A DNA stretch of 64,000 nt from Mitsuokella sp. oral taxon 131 str. W9106 (GCF_000469545.1 NZ_KI273058.1:305102-369101), one strand, 5' to 3'. Positions 1 through 8,742 are shown, counted from the stretch's first letter. Translations and numbers: made by a program. Notes: generated by a model from the sequence alone, not told the origin.

Positions 1-432
1 GGCGCAGCGGATTACCGCATCGAAGGGACGGTTGCCGTTTTGGGAACCGTATCCTATACCGGAAGGCACTATCGTGCGGAAGGCATCATTCGCTGCACGA
101 AGTCATTTGACTGCGATCGCTGCCTGAAGCCTTGCATGGAGGCGCAGGAACATCCCTTTTCGGAGGATTTTCAGCGTACAGATGACGGAGCGGTGGGAGA
201 TGCGGATGAGGACGCGAACGGTTTCACGGGCGACGCGATCGATCTTTCCAGCCTTGTCCGCGATACGATCCTCGCCGCGCAGCCACTCAGCAAGCTCTGC
301 AAGCCGGACTGCAAGGGGCTTTGCGCCGTCTGCGGCGCCGACCTCAACGAGGGCGACTGCGGCTGTGACCGAAGTGTTTTGGATCCGCGTCTCGCCGCGC
401 TTCGCGATCTATGGCAGCAGAGAGACGAGTGA
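1..432 (+). CDS. DUF177 (YceD) family protein, 5' truncated
   Basis: The reading frame is open from base 1, so the start lies outside the window; the visible part is 143 codons. It shows the DUF177 pattern: a C-x2-C pair (DCDRCLKPC) in the middle, an acidic stretch, and a second cysteine-rich cluster (CKPDCKGLCAVCGADLNEG) near the C-terminus. The gene lies directly upstream of rpmF, the usual DUF177-rpmF pairing in bacteria. Family members have been linked to 23S rRNA accumulation or ribosome assembly. The four-cysteine C-terminal cluster suggests metal binding, which is an inference. The gap to rpmF is only 21 bases, so the two are probably cotranscribed. Confidence 0.88.
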   Translation, partial: GAADYRIEGTVAVLGTVSYTGRHYRAEGIIRCTKSFDCDRCLKPCMEAQEHPFSEDFQRTDDGAVGDADEDANGFTGDAIDLSSLVRDTILAAQPLSKLCKPDCKGLCAVCGADLNEGDCGCDRSVLDPRLAALRDLWQQRDE

Positions 433-453
433 TGAGACGAGGAGGTGTAGCAA

Positions 454-633
454 ATGGCAGTACCAAAGCGCAAGACGTCCAAGGCGCGCCGCGACCGGCG
501 CCGCGCGAATTGGAAGCTGACGGCGCCGGGATTCGTTTCGTGCCCGCAGTGCCACGAGCCGAAAATGCCGCATCATGTTTGTCCAGAGTGCGGTTACTAT
601 GACGGCAGGGAGGTCGTCACGGCAGAGGAATAA
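454..633 (+). CDS. rpmF: 50S ribosomal protein L32
   Basis: This 59-residue basic protein starts [20 protein letters not shown], the typical L32 N-terminus, and carries CPQC and CPEC knuckles, so it is the zinc-binding form. L32 is a structural protein of the large ribosomal subunit. The ATG is preceded by GGAGGTG at 441-447. It follows the DUF177 gene closely and is followed by a strong rho-independent hairpin, so the DUF177-rpmF unit ends here before the fatty-acid operon. The gene is short but the match is unambiguous. Confidence 0.96.
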   Translation: MAVPKRKTSKARRDRRRANWKLTAPGFVSCPQCHEPKMPHHVCPECGYYDGREVVTAEE

Positions 634-643
634 AGGAGACTTG

Positions 644-668
644 AGCAGGATGTACGTCCTGCTTTTTT
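644..668 (+). terminator. Rho-independent terminator after rpmF
   Basis: Perfect 7-bp stem AGCAGGA (644-650) / TCCTGCT (657-663) with a 6-base loop, followed by a run of T. It separates rpmF from the fapR promoter. Confidence 0.85.
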
Positions 669-701
669 CGTAAGTGGTATTGATTGATTCGTATTTCGTG
701 C

Positions 702-730
702 TTGCTTTTTTACGGAAAAGCACATATAAT
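702..730 (+). promoter_or_regulatory. Sigma-A-type promoter of the fapR-fab operon
   Basis: TTGCTT (702-707), a 17-base spacer and a perfect TATAAT (725-730). It lies between the rpmF terminator and fapR, with a FapR-like operator just downstream at 749-765. Confidence 0.8.
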
Positions 731-748
731 GAGGCACTATACGAGATC

Positions 749-765
749 ATAAAAACAGGTACTAA
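749..765 (+). promoter_or_regulatory. Probable FapR operator
   Basis: The segment ATAAAAACAGGTACTAA keeps the full right half (AGGTACTAA) of the known FapR inverted repeat (TTAGTACC-N-GGTACTAA type); the left half is degenerate. It lies about 18 bases downstream of the -10, where bound FapR would block initiation or early elongation. Autoregulation relieved by malonyl-CoA is established for FapR in Bacillus; its use here is inferred from the site. Confidence 0.55.
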
Positions 766-797
766 TTTTGGAGGCCTGCCGCGAGGGGGGGGGTCGC

Positions 798-1358
798 ATG
801 GCGCGCACAAGGAAGAAGGAACGTCACGGACAGCTCTTGGCGCAGCTTCGGGAGAAACCGTTCCTGACGGACGAAGAGCTCGCGCGGAACCTGTCGGTCA
901 GCATCCAGACGATACGTCTCGACCGCCTTGAGCTCGGCATCCCGGAGCTTCGCGGACGCATCCGGCGCATGGCGGAAAAGGCGCAGGACAAGGTCAAGTC
1001 GATCGGGCGCGAAGAGGTCATCGGCGAGATCCTCGATCTCGACCTCGGGCACTTCGGCATATCGCTTCTGCGCATCACGGAGGACATGGTCTTCGCGAAG
1101 ACGCAGATCGCAAAGGGAACGTACATGTTCTCGCAGGCGAGCTCGCTCGCGCTCGCCGTCATCGATGCGCCGATGGCGGTGACGGGCGTTGCGAATGTCA
1201 AGTACGAGGTGCCTGTTCGCATTGGGGAAAAGCTCGTCGCGCGGGCGGAGATCATCCGCGTGCGCGGCAATAAGCACTTCGTTTGGGTCAAGACGCGAAA
1301 TGATACGCAGGAAGTCTTCCGTGCGAAGTTCATCATGGCTTCGTGGGGCGCGCGTTGA
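798..1358 (+). CDS. fapR: Transcription factor FapR, fatty acid and phospholipid regulator
   Basis: This 186-residue protein has an N-terminal helix-turn-helix at about 21-44 (LTDEELARNLSVSIQTIRLD), the basic linker RIRRMAEKA, and a C-terminal hot-dog fold domain from about 75. That is the FapR layout and length. In Bacillus, FapR represses fab and plsX genes and is released by malonyl-CoA. The ATG at 798 gives the conserved N-terminus; an upstream in-frame start at 768 would overlap the operator region and is less likely. The gene is first in the plsX-fab operon and sits behind a promoter carrying a FapR-like half-site, so autoregulation is likely. Confidence 0.93.
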   Translation: MARTRKKERHGQLLAQLREKPFLTDEELARNLSVSIQTIRLDRLELGIPELRGRIRRMAEKAQDKVKSIGREEVIGEILDLDLGHFGISLLRITEDMVFAKTQIAKGTYMFSQASSLALAVIDAPMAVTGVANVKYEVPVRIGEKLVARAEIIRVRGNKHFVWVKTRNDTQEVFRAKFIMASWGAR

Positions 1359-1404
1359 GACGCGGTGTTTCCGCTTGGGTGGATAATATGAGGAGGCTTG
1401 GTTC

Positions 1405-2424
1405 GTGAAAATTGCAGTCGATGCCATGGGCGGCGACTTTGCTCCGCGGGAAATCGTGTTCGGTGCGGTGCGTGCGGCGAAGAAGTACGATTGTGAGATC
1501 ATTCTCGTCGGAGACGAGGCAAGGATACGAGAGGTTCTTTCCCATGAGACGGGATGGGAGAAGCTTGGCGTATCCATCCATCACGCGTCGCAGGTCATCG
1601 CGATGGGGGAGCATCCGGCAGATGCCGTCCGCACGAAGAAGGACGCATCGGTCGTCGTTGCGACGCGCCTCGTGAAAGACGGCGTCTGTGACGCGGTGCT
1701 CTCGGCGGGCAGCACGGGCGCAGCCGTCACGGCAGCGCAGCTCATCCTGCGCCGCATCAAGGGCATAGGCCGCCCTGCGATCGCGACGCCGATGCCGACG
1801 CCGAAGGGCGTCACGCTCCTCATGGATTCGGGCGCGAATGTCGACAGCAGGCCCGAACACCTCGTGCAGGGCGCCATCATGGGATCCCTCTACACGGAGT
1901 ACGTCTTCGGCGTCAGGTCGCCGCGCGTCGGACTCCTCAACATCGGCGAAGAGGAGACGAAGGGCAATGAGCAGGCCAAGGAGACGTACGCGCTCTTAAA
2001 AACGATGCGCACGATCAACTTCTGCGGCAATGCCGAAGGGCGTGATGTGCCGAAGGGGAACTTTGACGTCGTAATTTGTGATGGATTTGTTGGCAATGTT
2101 GTGCTAAAATTTGCAGAGGGACTGGCGAAGACCATCTTGAAGCTCATTAAGGAAGCGATCAAGGATGGCGGCATTCTCGCCAGGCTCGGCGCACTTCTCT
2201 TGATGCCGACGCTCAAGAAGCTCGGAAAGCGGCTGGACGTGACGGAGTACGGCGGTGCACCGCTTCTCGGCGTCAATGGCTGCTGCATCATCAGTCATGG
2301 CTCATCGAATGCGAAGTCCATTTGCAGCGCGATCGGCGTGGCGAACGACTATGTGCGGAGCGATGTCCTCGGGCATATCCGCGACACGCTGGCGAAGGAG
2401 GAGATCGCAACCAATCATGAATAA
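1405..2424 (+). CDS. plsX: Phosphate acyltransferase PlsX
   Basis: A 339-residue protein with the PlsX N-terminal motif AVDAMGGDFAPREIV and the conserved SAGSTGA segment. PlsX converts acyl-ACP to acyl-phosphate, which PlsY uses to start phosphatidic acid synthesis at the membrane. The start is GTG at 1405, with AGGAGG at 1391-1396. It lies 46 bases after fapR and overlaps fabH by 8 bases, so it is translated within the same operon. Length and motifs are normal for the family. Confidence 0.96.
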   Translation: MKIAVDAMGGDFAPREIVFGAVRAAKKYDCEIILVGDEARIREVLSHETGWEKLGVSIHHASQVIAMGEHPADAVRTKKDASVVVATRLVKDGVCDAVLSAGSTGAAVTAAQLILRRIKGIGRPAIATPMPTPKGVTLLMDSGANVDSRPEHLVQGAIMGSLYTEYVFGVRSPRVGLLNIGEEETKGNEQAKETYALLKTMRTINFCGNAEGRDVPKGNFDVVICDGFVGNVVLKFAEGLAKTILKLIKEAIKDGGILARLGALLLMPTLKKLGKRLDVTEYGGAPLLGVNGCCIISHGSSNAKSICSAIGVANDYVRSDVLGHIRDTLAKEEIATNHE

Positions 2425-3424
2425 GCAAACGAATGCAGGCATCCTCGGAACCGGGTGGTACGTGCCGGAAGGCAGGGTGACGAATTTCGATCTTGAAAAC
2501 ATGGTGGATACGAGCGACGCGTGGATTCGCACGCGCACGGGGATCTGCGAGCGGCGGAAGGCAGCAGCCGACCAGCCGGTATCCGATCTCGCGCTGCGCG
2601 CGGCACGCATGGCGCTCGAAGACGCGAATATGGCGGCGGAAGCAGTCGATCTCATCATCGTCGCGACGCTGACGGGCGATCAGATCATCCCCTCGACGGC
2701 ATGCCGCCTGCAGGATGCGCTCGGTGCGAAGCATGCGGCGGCGTTTGACCTTTCGGCAGCGTGCTCTGGGTTCGTCTACGCGTCCGCGACCGCCTGCCAG
2801 TTCATTGAGACCGGCGTGTACCGTCACGTGCTCGTCATCGGCGCGGAAACGCTCTCGAAGGTCATCGACTGGACCGACCGCAATACATGCGTCCTCTTCG
2901 GCGACGGAGCGGGCGCGGCGCTCTACGGCCCCGTGGAGGATGGGCTCGGCGTGCTCGCCTTCGATCTCGGAAGTGACGGAGCGGGCGGCGATGCGCTCGC
3001 GATTCCCGCGGGCGGGAGCCTGCATCCTATGACGGAGCAGCGCCTGCATGCGGGCGATCAGTTCGTCCACATGGACGGAAAGGCAGTCTTTCGTTTCGCC
3101 GTCAGGATTCTGGGGGAGACGGTCGAGAAGTCGCTCGGGCGCTGCGGCATGACGAAGGAAGAGATCGATCATCTCGTGCCGCACCAGGCGAACATCCGCA
3201 TCTTGGAAGCGGCGGAAAAGCGCCTTCGTCTGCCGCGGGAAAAGGTCGTCGTCAACATCGAGCGCTACGGCAATATGTCGGCAGCCTCGATACCCGTTGC
3301 CCTTTCGGAGGCGGCGCACGCACACCGCTTCCGAAAGGGCGATACCATCGCACTTGCCGGCTTTGGCGCGGGGCTGACCTGGGCATCGTGCATCATGAAA
3401 TGGGCTAAGGAGGACATACTCTGA
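2417..3424 (+). CDS. fabH: Beta-ketoacyl-ACP synthase III
   Basis: A 335-residue FabH that condenses acetyl- or branched acyl-CoA with malonyl-ACP to begin fatty acid synthesis. The catalytic triad is visible: Cys116 in AACSGF, His256 in PHQANIRI and Asn286 in GNMSAAS. The ATG at 2417 overlaps the end of plsX out of frame and has AAGGAGGAG upstream at about 2395-2403. Longer in-frame starts lie deep inside plsX and would add a foreign arginine-rich tail, so they are rejected. The stop overlaps the fabK start (TGATG). Confidence 0.96.
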   Translation: MNKQTNAGILGTGWYVPEGRVTNFDLENMVDTSDAWIRTRTGICERRKAAADQPVSDLALRAARMALEDANMAAEAVDLIIVATLTGDQIIPSTACRLQDALGAKHAAAFDLSAACSGFVYASATACQFIETGVYRHVLVIGAETLSKVIDWTDRNTCVLFGDGAGAALYGPVEDGLGVLAFDLGSDGAGGDALAIPAGGSLHPMTEQRLHAGDQFVHMDGKAVFRFAVRILGETVEKSLGRCGMTKEEIDHLVPHQANIRILEAAEKRLRLPREKVVVNIERYGNMSAASIPVALSEAAHAHRFRKGDTIALAGFGAGLTWASCIMKWAKEDIL

Positions 3425-4371
3425 TGTTTGAAAACAATCCTATCTGCAATCTACTGGGCATCAAATATCCGATTTTCCAAGGCGGCATGGCATGGATCGG
3501 CACGGCGGAACTCGCCTCTGCCGTATCGAATGCGGGAGGACTCGGCATCATCGGCGCGGGGCACATGCCGCCCGATGTCCTTCGTGCGGAGATCCAGAAG
3601 TGCAAGGGCTGGACGGATAAGCCGTTCGGCGTCAATGTCATGCTCATGAGCCCGTTCGTAAAGGAAGTCATGCAGGTCGTCGTCGAGGAGCGCGTCCGCG
3701 TCGTGACGACGGGCGCCGGCAACCCAGGCGAGTACATTCCTGCGCTCAAGGCGATCGGCTCGAAGGTCATCCCCGTCGTCGCTTCGGTCGCACTCGCGAA
3801 GCGTCTCGTGCGCGGCGGCGTTGATGCCGTCATCGCGGAGGGCACGGAGTCTGGCGGGCACATCGGCGAGATCACGACGATGGCACTCGTGCCGCAGGTC
3901 GTCGATGCGGTTGACGTCCCCGTCATCGGTGCGGGCGGCATCGCGGATTCGCGCGGCATGGCGGCGGCGTTTGCGCTCGGCGCAAAGGCCGTCCAGATGG
4001 GTTCGCGCTTCGTCGTGAGCGAAGAGTGCATCGCGCATCCGAACTATAAGAAGATGGTTTTGAAGGCGAAGGATCGCTCGACGGTCGTCACGGGACGTTC
4101 GCTCGGGCATCCGGCACGCGTGCTGCAGAACAAGCTCTCGCGCAAGTACGAGGAGATGGAAGCGGCGGGCGCATCGAAGGATGAGCTCGAGCAGCTCGGC
4201 GTCGGTTCGCTCCATCGCGCGACGCATGAGGGCGACGTCGATAACGGCTCGGTCATGATCGGCGAGATCTCCGGCATGCTCCACGACATCAAACCCGTCA
4301 AGGAGATCATCGAGGAGATCGTCGCAGGGCTTCCGCATGCGATTGCGGCGATTCAGGCCGACTGCAAATAA
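3424..4371 (+). CDS. fabK: Enoyl-ACP reductase II (FMN-dependent)
   Basis: A 315-residue TIM-barrel flavoprotein of the FabK type. It has the N-terminal PIFQGGMAW phosphate/FMN segment, the ESGGHIG motif (142-148) with the catalytic-type His146, and an FMN-binding GAGGIADSRG loop. FabK reduces enoyl-ACP in the last step of each elongation cycle and replaces FabI in many Firmicutes. It overlaps fabH by one base and is followed 71 bases later by fabD. No FabI is seen in the window, so this is likely the main enoyl reductase of the operon. Confidence 0.92.
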   Translation: MFENNPICNLLGIKYPIFQGGMAWIGTAELASAVSNAGGLGIIGAGHMPPDVLRAEIQKCKGWTDKPFGVNVMLMSPFVKEVMQVVVEERVRVVTTGAGNPGEYIPALKAIGSKVIPVVASVALAKRLVRGGVDAVIAEGTESGGHIGEITTMALVPQVVDAVDVPVIGAGGIADSRGMAAAFALGAKAVQMGSRFVVSEECIAHPNYKKMVLKAKDRSTVVTGRSLGHPARVLQNKLSRKYEEMEAAGASKDELEQLGVGSLHRATHEGDVDNGSVMIGEISGMLHDIKPVKEIIEEIVAGLPHAIAAIQADCK

Positions 4372-4442
4372 GATTTTACCGTATTGCTATCATAATATAT
4401 CGAACCGATCGAAAAGACACCCGAAGCTAGGAGGTAGATCGC

Positions 4443-5384
4443 ATGAGCAAACTCGCATTCGTGTTTCCGGGACAGGGAGCGCAGACAGTCGGCATGGGCA
4501 AGGATTTCTTTGATCGTTACGACGTGGCGAAACGCCTATTCAGGGAGGCGGATGAGGCACTTGGCTATTCCATCATGGATATGTGCTTTGACGGGCCCGC
4601 AGAGGATCTGAAGCTCACGGCAAATACGCAGCCTGCCATTTTGACGGTCAGCGTCATTGCGGGCGAAATCCTGAAGGAAAATGGGATCCGCCCCGACGTA
4701 GCGGGCGGGCATAGCCTCGGCGAGTATTCCGCGCTCGTCGAGGCAGGCGTCATGGATTTCCAGGATGCCGTTCTTCTCGTGCATAAGCGCGGACAGTTCA
4801 TGCAGGAAGCCGTTCCCGTCGGCGAAGGCGGCATGGCGGCGATCATCGGCCTTTCCGATGATGTCATTCTCGACGCATGCGCAAAGGCAGCGGCACAGGG
4901 AGCAGTCGAAGCGGTCAATTTCAACTGCCCCGGGCAGACGGTCATCGCAGGCAGCACGAAGGGCGTCGAAGCGGCGGTCGGGCTCCTGAAAGAAGCGGGC
5001 GCGAAGAAAGCAGTCATCCTGCCCGTATCGGCGCCGTTCCATTCGACGCTCATGAAACCGGCGGCAGAAAAGCTTGCGGCAGAGCTCGATAAGACCGAGA
5101 TGCGCGACGCGTCGTTCCCCGTCGTCGCGAACTACACGGGCAAGCTCCAGACGAAGGCATCGGAAATCAAGGCGAACCTCATCGCGCAGGCCGACCATCC
5201 CGTCAAGTGGATCGCCTGCGTCGAGGCGATGAAGGCGTTCGGCGCCGATACGTTTGTCGAGGCTGGTCCCGGCAAGACGCTCTGCGGATTCAACCGCCGT
5301 ATCGACAAAGCACTCAAGAGCCAGAATGTTGAAAATCTCGAAAGCTTGCAAAAAACGCTTGACTATTTCGGGGAGGTTCGCTAA
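4443..5384 (+). CDS. fabD: Malonyl-CoA:ACP transacylase
   Basis: A 313-residue protein with the FabD signatures: FVFPGQGAQTVGMGK at the N-terminus, the nucleophile elbow GHSLGEY with Ser91, and His200 in SAPFHSTLM. It loads malonyl groups onto ACP for chain elongation. The start ATG at 4443 follows AGGAGG at 4430-4435. The 71-base gap after fabK is the longest between fapR and acpP, but no convincing terminator is seen, so it probably remains in the same operon. Its stop is next to the fabG start. Confidence 0.96.
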   Translation: MSKLAFVFPGQGAQTVGMGKDFFDRYDVAKRLFREADEALGYSIMDMCFDGPAEDLKLTANTQPAILTVSVIAGEILKENGIRPDVAGGHSLGEYSALVEAGVMDFQDAVLLVHKRGQFMQEAVPVGEGGMAAIIGLSDDVILDACAKAAAQGAVEAVNFNCPGQTVIAGSTKGVEAAVGLLKEAGAKKAVILPVSAPFHSTLMKPAAEKLAAELDKTEMRDASFPVVANYTGKLQTKASEIKANLIAQADHPVKWIACVEAMKAFGADTFVEAGPGKTLCGFNRRIDKALKSQNVENLESLQKTLDYFGEVR

Positions 5385-5385
5385 T

Positions 5386-6129
5386 ATGCTTTTAGATGGA
5401 AAGGCAGCGCTGGTAACGGGCGCGAGCCGAGGGATCGGCCGCGCAGTAGCGCTCCGCCTTGCGAAAGAAGGCGCAAAGGTCGTCGTCAATTATGCGGGCA
5501 ATGCGAAAGCGGCAGAAGAGACGAAGGCAGCCGTTGAGGCGGCCGGCAGCGAGGCTGTATGCGTCCGTGCGGATGTTGCCAATGCGGACGAGGTCGCTGC
5601 GCTGTTCGATGCGGCGGTCAAGGCCTTTGGCACGGTAGACATTCTCGTCAACAACGCCGGCATTACGCGTGACGGACTTCTGATGCGCATGAAGGACGAG
5701 GATTTCGACGCGGTTCTTGCGACGAATCTCAGAGGAGTATACCTCTGCACGAAAGCTGCCTCGAAGATCATGATGAAGAAGCGTAGCGGCCGCATCGTCA
5801 ATATGACCTCCGTCGTCGGGCTCATGGGCAATGTGGGACAGACGAACTACGCGGCGGCGAAAGCCGGCATCCTCGGCTTCTCGAAGTCGGCGGCAAAGGA
5901 GCTTGCCGCACGCGGCATCACGGTCAACATGGTCGCGCCTGGCTTCATTGAGACCGACATGACAGCCGTCCTTTCCGACAAGGTTCGCGAGCAGCTTGTT
6001 GGCGCGATTCCGCTCGGACGCATGGGCGAGCCGGAGGACGTCGCAAATGCGGTGCTCTTTCTCGTATCCGACGCAGCAGCTTATATTACGGGTCAGGTTG
6101 TCAATGTGGACGGCGGCATGGTCATGTGA
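5386..6129 (+). CDS. fabG: 3-oxoacyl-ACP reductase
   Basis: A 247-residue short-chain dehydrogenase with the NADP-binding TGASRGIG (11-18), the NNAG motif (89-92) and the catalytic tetrad Asn114, Ser142, Tyr155 and Lys159 (YAAAK). It reduces 3-oxoacyl-ACP during fatty acid elongation. The ATG at 5386 directly follows the fabD stop with GGGGAGG at 5370-5376; the longer frame inside fabD is rejected. Placement between fabD and acpP is the classic order. Confidence 0.96.
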   Translation: MLLDGKAALVTGASRGIGRAVALRLAKEGAKVVVNYAGNAKAAEETKAAVEAAGSEAVCVRADVANADEVAALFDAAVKAFGTVDILVNNAGITRDGLLMRMKDEDFDAVLATNLRGVYLCTKAASKIMMKKRSGRIVNMTSVVGLMGNVGQTNYAAAKAGILGFSKSAAKELAARGITVNMVAPGFIETDMTAVLSDKVREQLVGAIPLGRMGEPEDVANAVLFLVSDAAAYITGQVVNVDGGMVM

Positions 6130-6168
6130 TATAACCGAAAAGATACCAACTGAAGGAGGTGAAACTTC

Positions 6169-6399
6169 ATGGCAACTTTTGACAAGGTTCGTGATATCGT
6201 CGTCGAACAGCTCGGCGTCGAGGCAGACGAGGTGACAATCAATTCCACTTTCATCGATGACTTAGGCGCTGACTCGTTGGACATTGTTGAGCTTATCATG
6301 GCTTTCGAGGAGGAATTCAATATTGAAATTCCGGACGAGGCTGCGGAAAAGATCAAGACGGTTCAGGATGTAGTCAACTACATTGACCAGCACAAATAA
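6169..6399 (+). CDS. acpP: Acyl carrier protein
   Basis: A 76-residue acidic protein with the phosphopantetheine site GADSLDIVE, Ser36 being the attachment residue. It carries growing acyl chains in the fatty acid synthase system. The ribosome binding site AAGGAGGTGA (6153-6162) is near-perfect, consistent with the high expression expected for ACP. A long hairpin follows the gene at 6418-6451 and may lower transcription of the downstream genes relative to acpP. Confidence 0.97.
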   Translation: MATFDKVRDIVVEQLGVEADEVTINSTFIDDLGADSLDIVELIMAFEEEFNIEIPDEAAEKIKTVQDVVNYIDQHK

Positions 6400-6417
6400 G
6401 GATACGCCTTACCTTTT

Positions 6418-6451
6418 GAAAATCCCGTGAAGCTTACTTCGCGGGATTTTC
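6418..6451 (+). terminator. Hairpin after acpP, possible partial terminator or processing site
   Basis: A 15-bp stem with one G-U pair, GAAAATCCCGTGAAG (6418-6432) / CTTCGCGGGATTTTC (6437-6451), and a 4-base loop. The right arm ends in TTTTC, so partial rho-independent termination is plausible. Alternatively it may stabilise the acpP message. Confidence 0.7.
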
Positions 6452-6507
6452 TAAAGGAAACGCTTGTACAGGCGGTTCCCCTAGGTTGGCTGATTGGAGG
6501 AGTAACT

Positions 6508-7452
6508 GTGAAACTTCCCGAGCTGAAGATTGGGAGCAAGGTCGCACGCGTCCCCATTCAACAGGGCGGCATGGCGATCCGGCTCTCGACGGCAAGACTG
6601 GCAGCAGCAGTTGCGAATGAGGGCGGCATCGGCCTCATTGCGGCATCTGGCATGTCTCATGACGAACTGCGCTATGAAATCCGGCTCGCACGTTCCCTTA
6701 CGTCTGGTATCATCGGCATCAATATCATGGTAGCAGCTAGTGACTTTGCTGAAGTCGTCAGGACTGCCATCGACGAAGGCATCGATCTCGTCGTTGCAGG
6801 CGCAGGCTTTTCGCGCGATATGTTCGCGCTTGGCAGGGAATCCGGAACGCCGATCGTCCCGATTGTTTCCTCGGTTAAATTAGCGAAAATTTCAGAGCGT
6901 CTTGGCGCGTCCGCGATCGTGCTCGAAGGCAAGGAGGCCGGCGGGCACCTCGGCACCGACACGTCGGTGCGCGACCTTGTCGCAGACGTGAGCGCAGCGG
7001 TGCGGATTCCCGTCATTGCGGCGGGCGGCGTCCTGCATGGCCAAGACATCGTTGATATGATAAAGATGGGCGCGAGCGGCGTCCAAATGGGCTCGCGTTT
7101 CGCCGTGTCGGAAGAGTCGAACGCGGCGCCCGCCTTAAAGGATTACTACTTGAAGTCGAAGCCGGAGGATGTCGTCATCATTCACAGCCCGGTCGGACTT
7201 CCGGGACGTGCCGTGCGCACGCCGTTCTCGGCACGCATCATGGAAGGTCCCGTCCCTCCGAAGCAGTGCGATTCATGCCTCAAGGCATGCAAGCACAACT
7301 TCTGCATCATCCGGTCGCTCATTCGCGCACAGCAGGGGGATGTCGAGACAGGACTCGTCTTTACAGGCGAGTACCTGCCGCGCATCGACAAGGTCTTGTC
7401 TGTCCACGAGATTTTTGCATACCTGCTCGCAGAGGTCGCCGAGGCGAACTGA
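6508..7452 (+). CDS. FabK/nitronate monooxygenase-like flavin oxidoreductase with C-terminal cysteine cluster
   Basis: A 314-residue TIM-barrel flavoprotein, paralogous to fabK upstream (shared QGGMA, GKEAGGHLG and AAGGV motifs). It differs by a C-terminal tail holding Cys254, Cys257, Cys261 and Cys266 (CDSCLKACKHNFC), which could bind a metal or Fe-S centre. Proteins of this type are usually annotated as nitronate monooxygenases and recur in Firmicute fatty-acid operons; their substrate is not settled. The GTG at 6508 has TTGGAGG just upstream. The longer frame from 6427 would start inside the acpP hairpin. It could be a second enoyl reductase or an unrelated flavoenzyme. Confidence 0.8.
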   Translation: MKLPELKIGSKVARVPIQQGGMAIRLSTARLAAAVANEGGIGLIAASGMSHDELRYEIRLARSLTSGIIGINIMVAASDFAEVVRTAIDEGIDLVVAGAGFSRDMFALGRESGTPIVPIVSSVKLAKISERLGASAIVLEGKEAGGHLGTDTSVRDLVADVSAAVRIPVIAAGGVLHGQDIVDMIKMGASGVQMGSRFAVSEESNAAPALKDYYLKSKPEDVVIIHSPVGLPGRAVRTPFSARIMEGPVPPKQCDSCLKACKHNFCIIRSLIRAQQGDVETGLVFTGEYLPRIDKVLSVHEIFAYLLAEVAEAN

Positions 7453-7494
7453 GGGCGGGCTTACGACACAAATCATAGAGAGGAGTCTTTTGTT

Positions 7495-8739
7495 TTGAAA
7501 AATCGCGTTGTCATTACAGGGCTTGGCGCCATCACACCGATTGGCACGGGCAAGGGTGCGTTTTGGGATGCGCTGATGGAGGGCAGGAACGGCATCGGCA
7601 GGATCACGCATTTTGATCCCACGGACTACACGGCGCAGATTGCGGGCGAGGTCAAGGACTTCGATCCGACGGCGTACATCGACAAGAAGGAATCGAAGCG
7701 CATGGATCGTTATGCGCAGTTCGCTGTCGCGGCGGCAAAGCTTGCCATCGAGGACGCGAAGCTCGATCTCGATGCGGAAGACCACGACCGCATCGGCACG
7801 TACATCGGTACGGGCATCGGCGGCATCCGCACGATGCACGTCTCCTATCAGAAGCTCTTTGAGAAGGGACCGTCGCGCATCTCGCCGTTCTTCATTCCGA
7901 TGATGATCGCGAACCTCGCTGCAGGGCAGGTCGCGATCACGTTCAAGCTGCACGGCCCGTCTTCCTGTATCGTCACGGCTTGCGCATCGGGCACGAACAG
8001 CATCGGCGATGCATTCCGCCTCATCCAGCAGGGCGAGGCGGATGTGATGCTGGCAGGCGGAACGGAAGCAGCGGTCAGCGAAGCAGCCGTCGCGGGCTTC
8101 GCTGCGATGAAGGCGCTCTGTTCGGATCACAACGACGATCCCGCACATGCATCGCGCCCGTTCGACAAGAACCGCAGCGGCTTCGTCATGGGCGAAGGCG
8201 CTGGCCTTCTCGTGCTCGAGAGTCTCGAACACGCGAAGGCACGCAGTGCGCACATCTATGCGGAGCTCGTGGGCTACGGCATGAACTCCGATGCCTACCA
8301 TGTCACGAGCCCGGCTCCGGGCGGTGCCTATCAGGCGAAGTGCATGAAGCTTGCGCTGGACGATGCGGGACTCGCGCCGGCGGAAGTCGACTACGTCAAT
8401 GCACACGGCACGTCGACGCATCTCAACGACGAAGGGGAGACGCTCGCGATCAAGAAGATTTGGGGCGAGGCGGCAAAGGATGTCTCGGTCTCCTCGATCA
8501 AGTCGATGACGGGACACCTCCTAGGCGCGGCAGGCGGCATCGAAGCGGTCGCGACGGCGCTTGCAGTCGAAAAGGACATGCTCCCGCCGACGATGAATTA
8601 CGAGACGCCCGACGAGGGACTCGATCTCGACTACGTGCCGAACAAGGCGAAGGCGAAGAAGGTTCGCGCTGCGATTTCCAACAACTTCGGCTTCGGCGGA
8701 CACAATGCGTGCATTGTCATGAAGAAGTACGCGGAGTAA
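7495..8739 (+). CDS. fabF: Beta-ketoacyl-ACP synthase II
   Basis: A 414-residue elongation condensing enzyme with the catalytic triad Cys163 (TACASGTNS), His304 (NAHGTSTHLND) and His341 (GHLLGAAG). It extends acyl-ACP with malonyl-ACP. The start is TTG at 7495, giving the usual N-terminus KNRVVITGLGA, with AGAGGAG upstream at about 7478-7484. It closes the fatty-acid gene run and is followed by rnc after three bases; fabF-rnc adjacency is common in Firmicutes. Confidence 0.95.
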   Translation: MKNRVVITGLGAITPIGTGKGAFWDALMEGRNGIGRITHFDPTDYTAQIAGEVKDFDPTAYIDKKESKRMDRYAQFAVAAAKLAIEDAKLDLDAEDHDRIGTYIGTGIGGIRTMHVSYQKLFEKGPSRISPFFIPMMIANLAAGQVAITFKLHGPSSCIVTACASGTNSIGDAFRLIQQGEADVMLAGGTEAAVSEAAVAGFAAMKALCSDHNDDPAHASRPFDKNRSGFVMGEGAGLLVLESLEHAKARSAHIYAELVGYGMNSDAYHVTSPAPGGAYQAKCMKLALDDAGLAPAEVDYVNAHGTSTHLNDEGETLAIKKIWGEAAKDVSVSSIKSMTGHLLGAAGGIEAVATALAVEKDMLPPTMNYETPDEGLDLDYVPNKAKAKKVRAAISNNFGFGGHNACIVMKKYAE

Positions 8740-8742
8740 GAT

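Noticed and set aside
6427-6507. Upstream start of the second FabK-like gene
   Set aside because: It lies in the hairpin after acpP, lacks a ribosome binding site and adds non-conserved residues.
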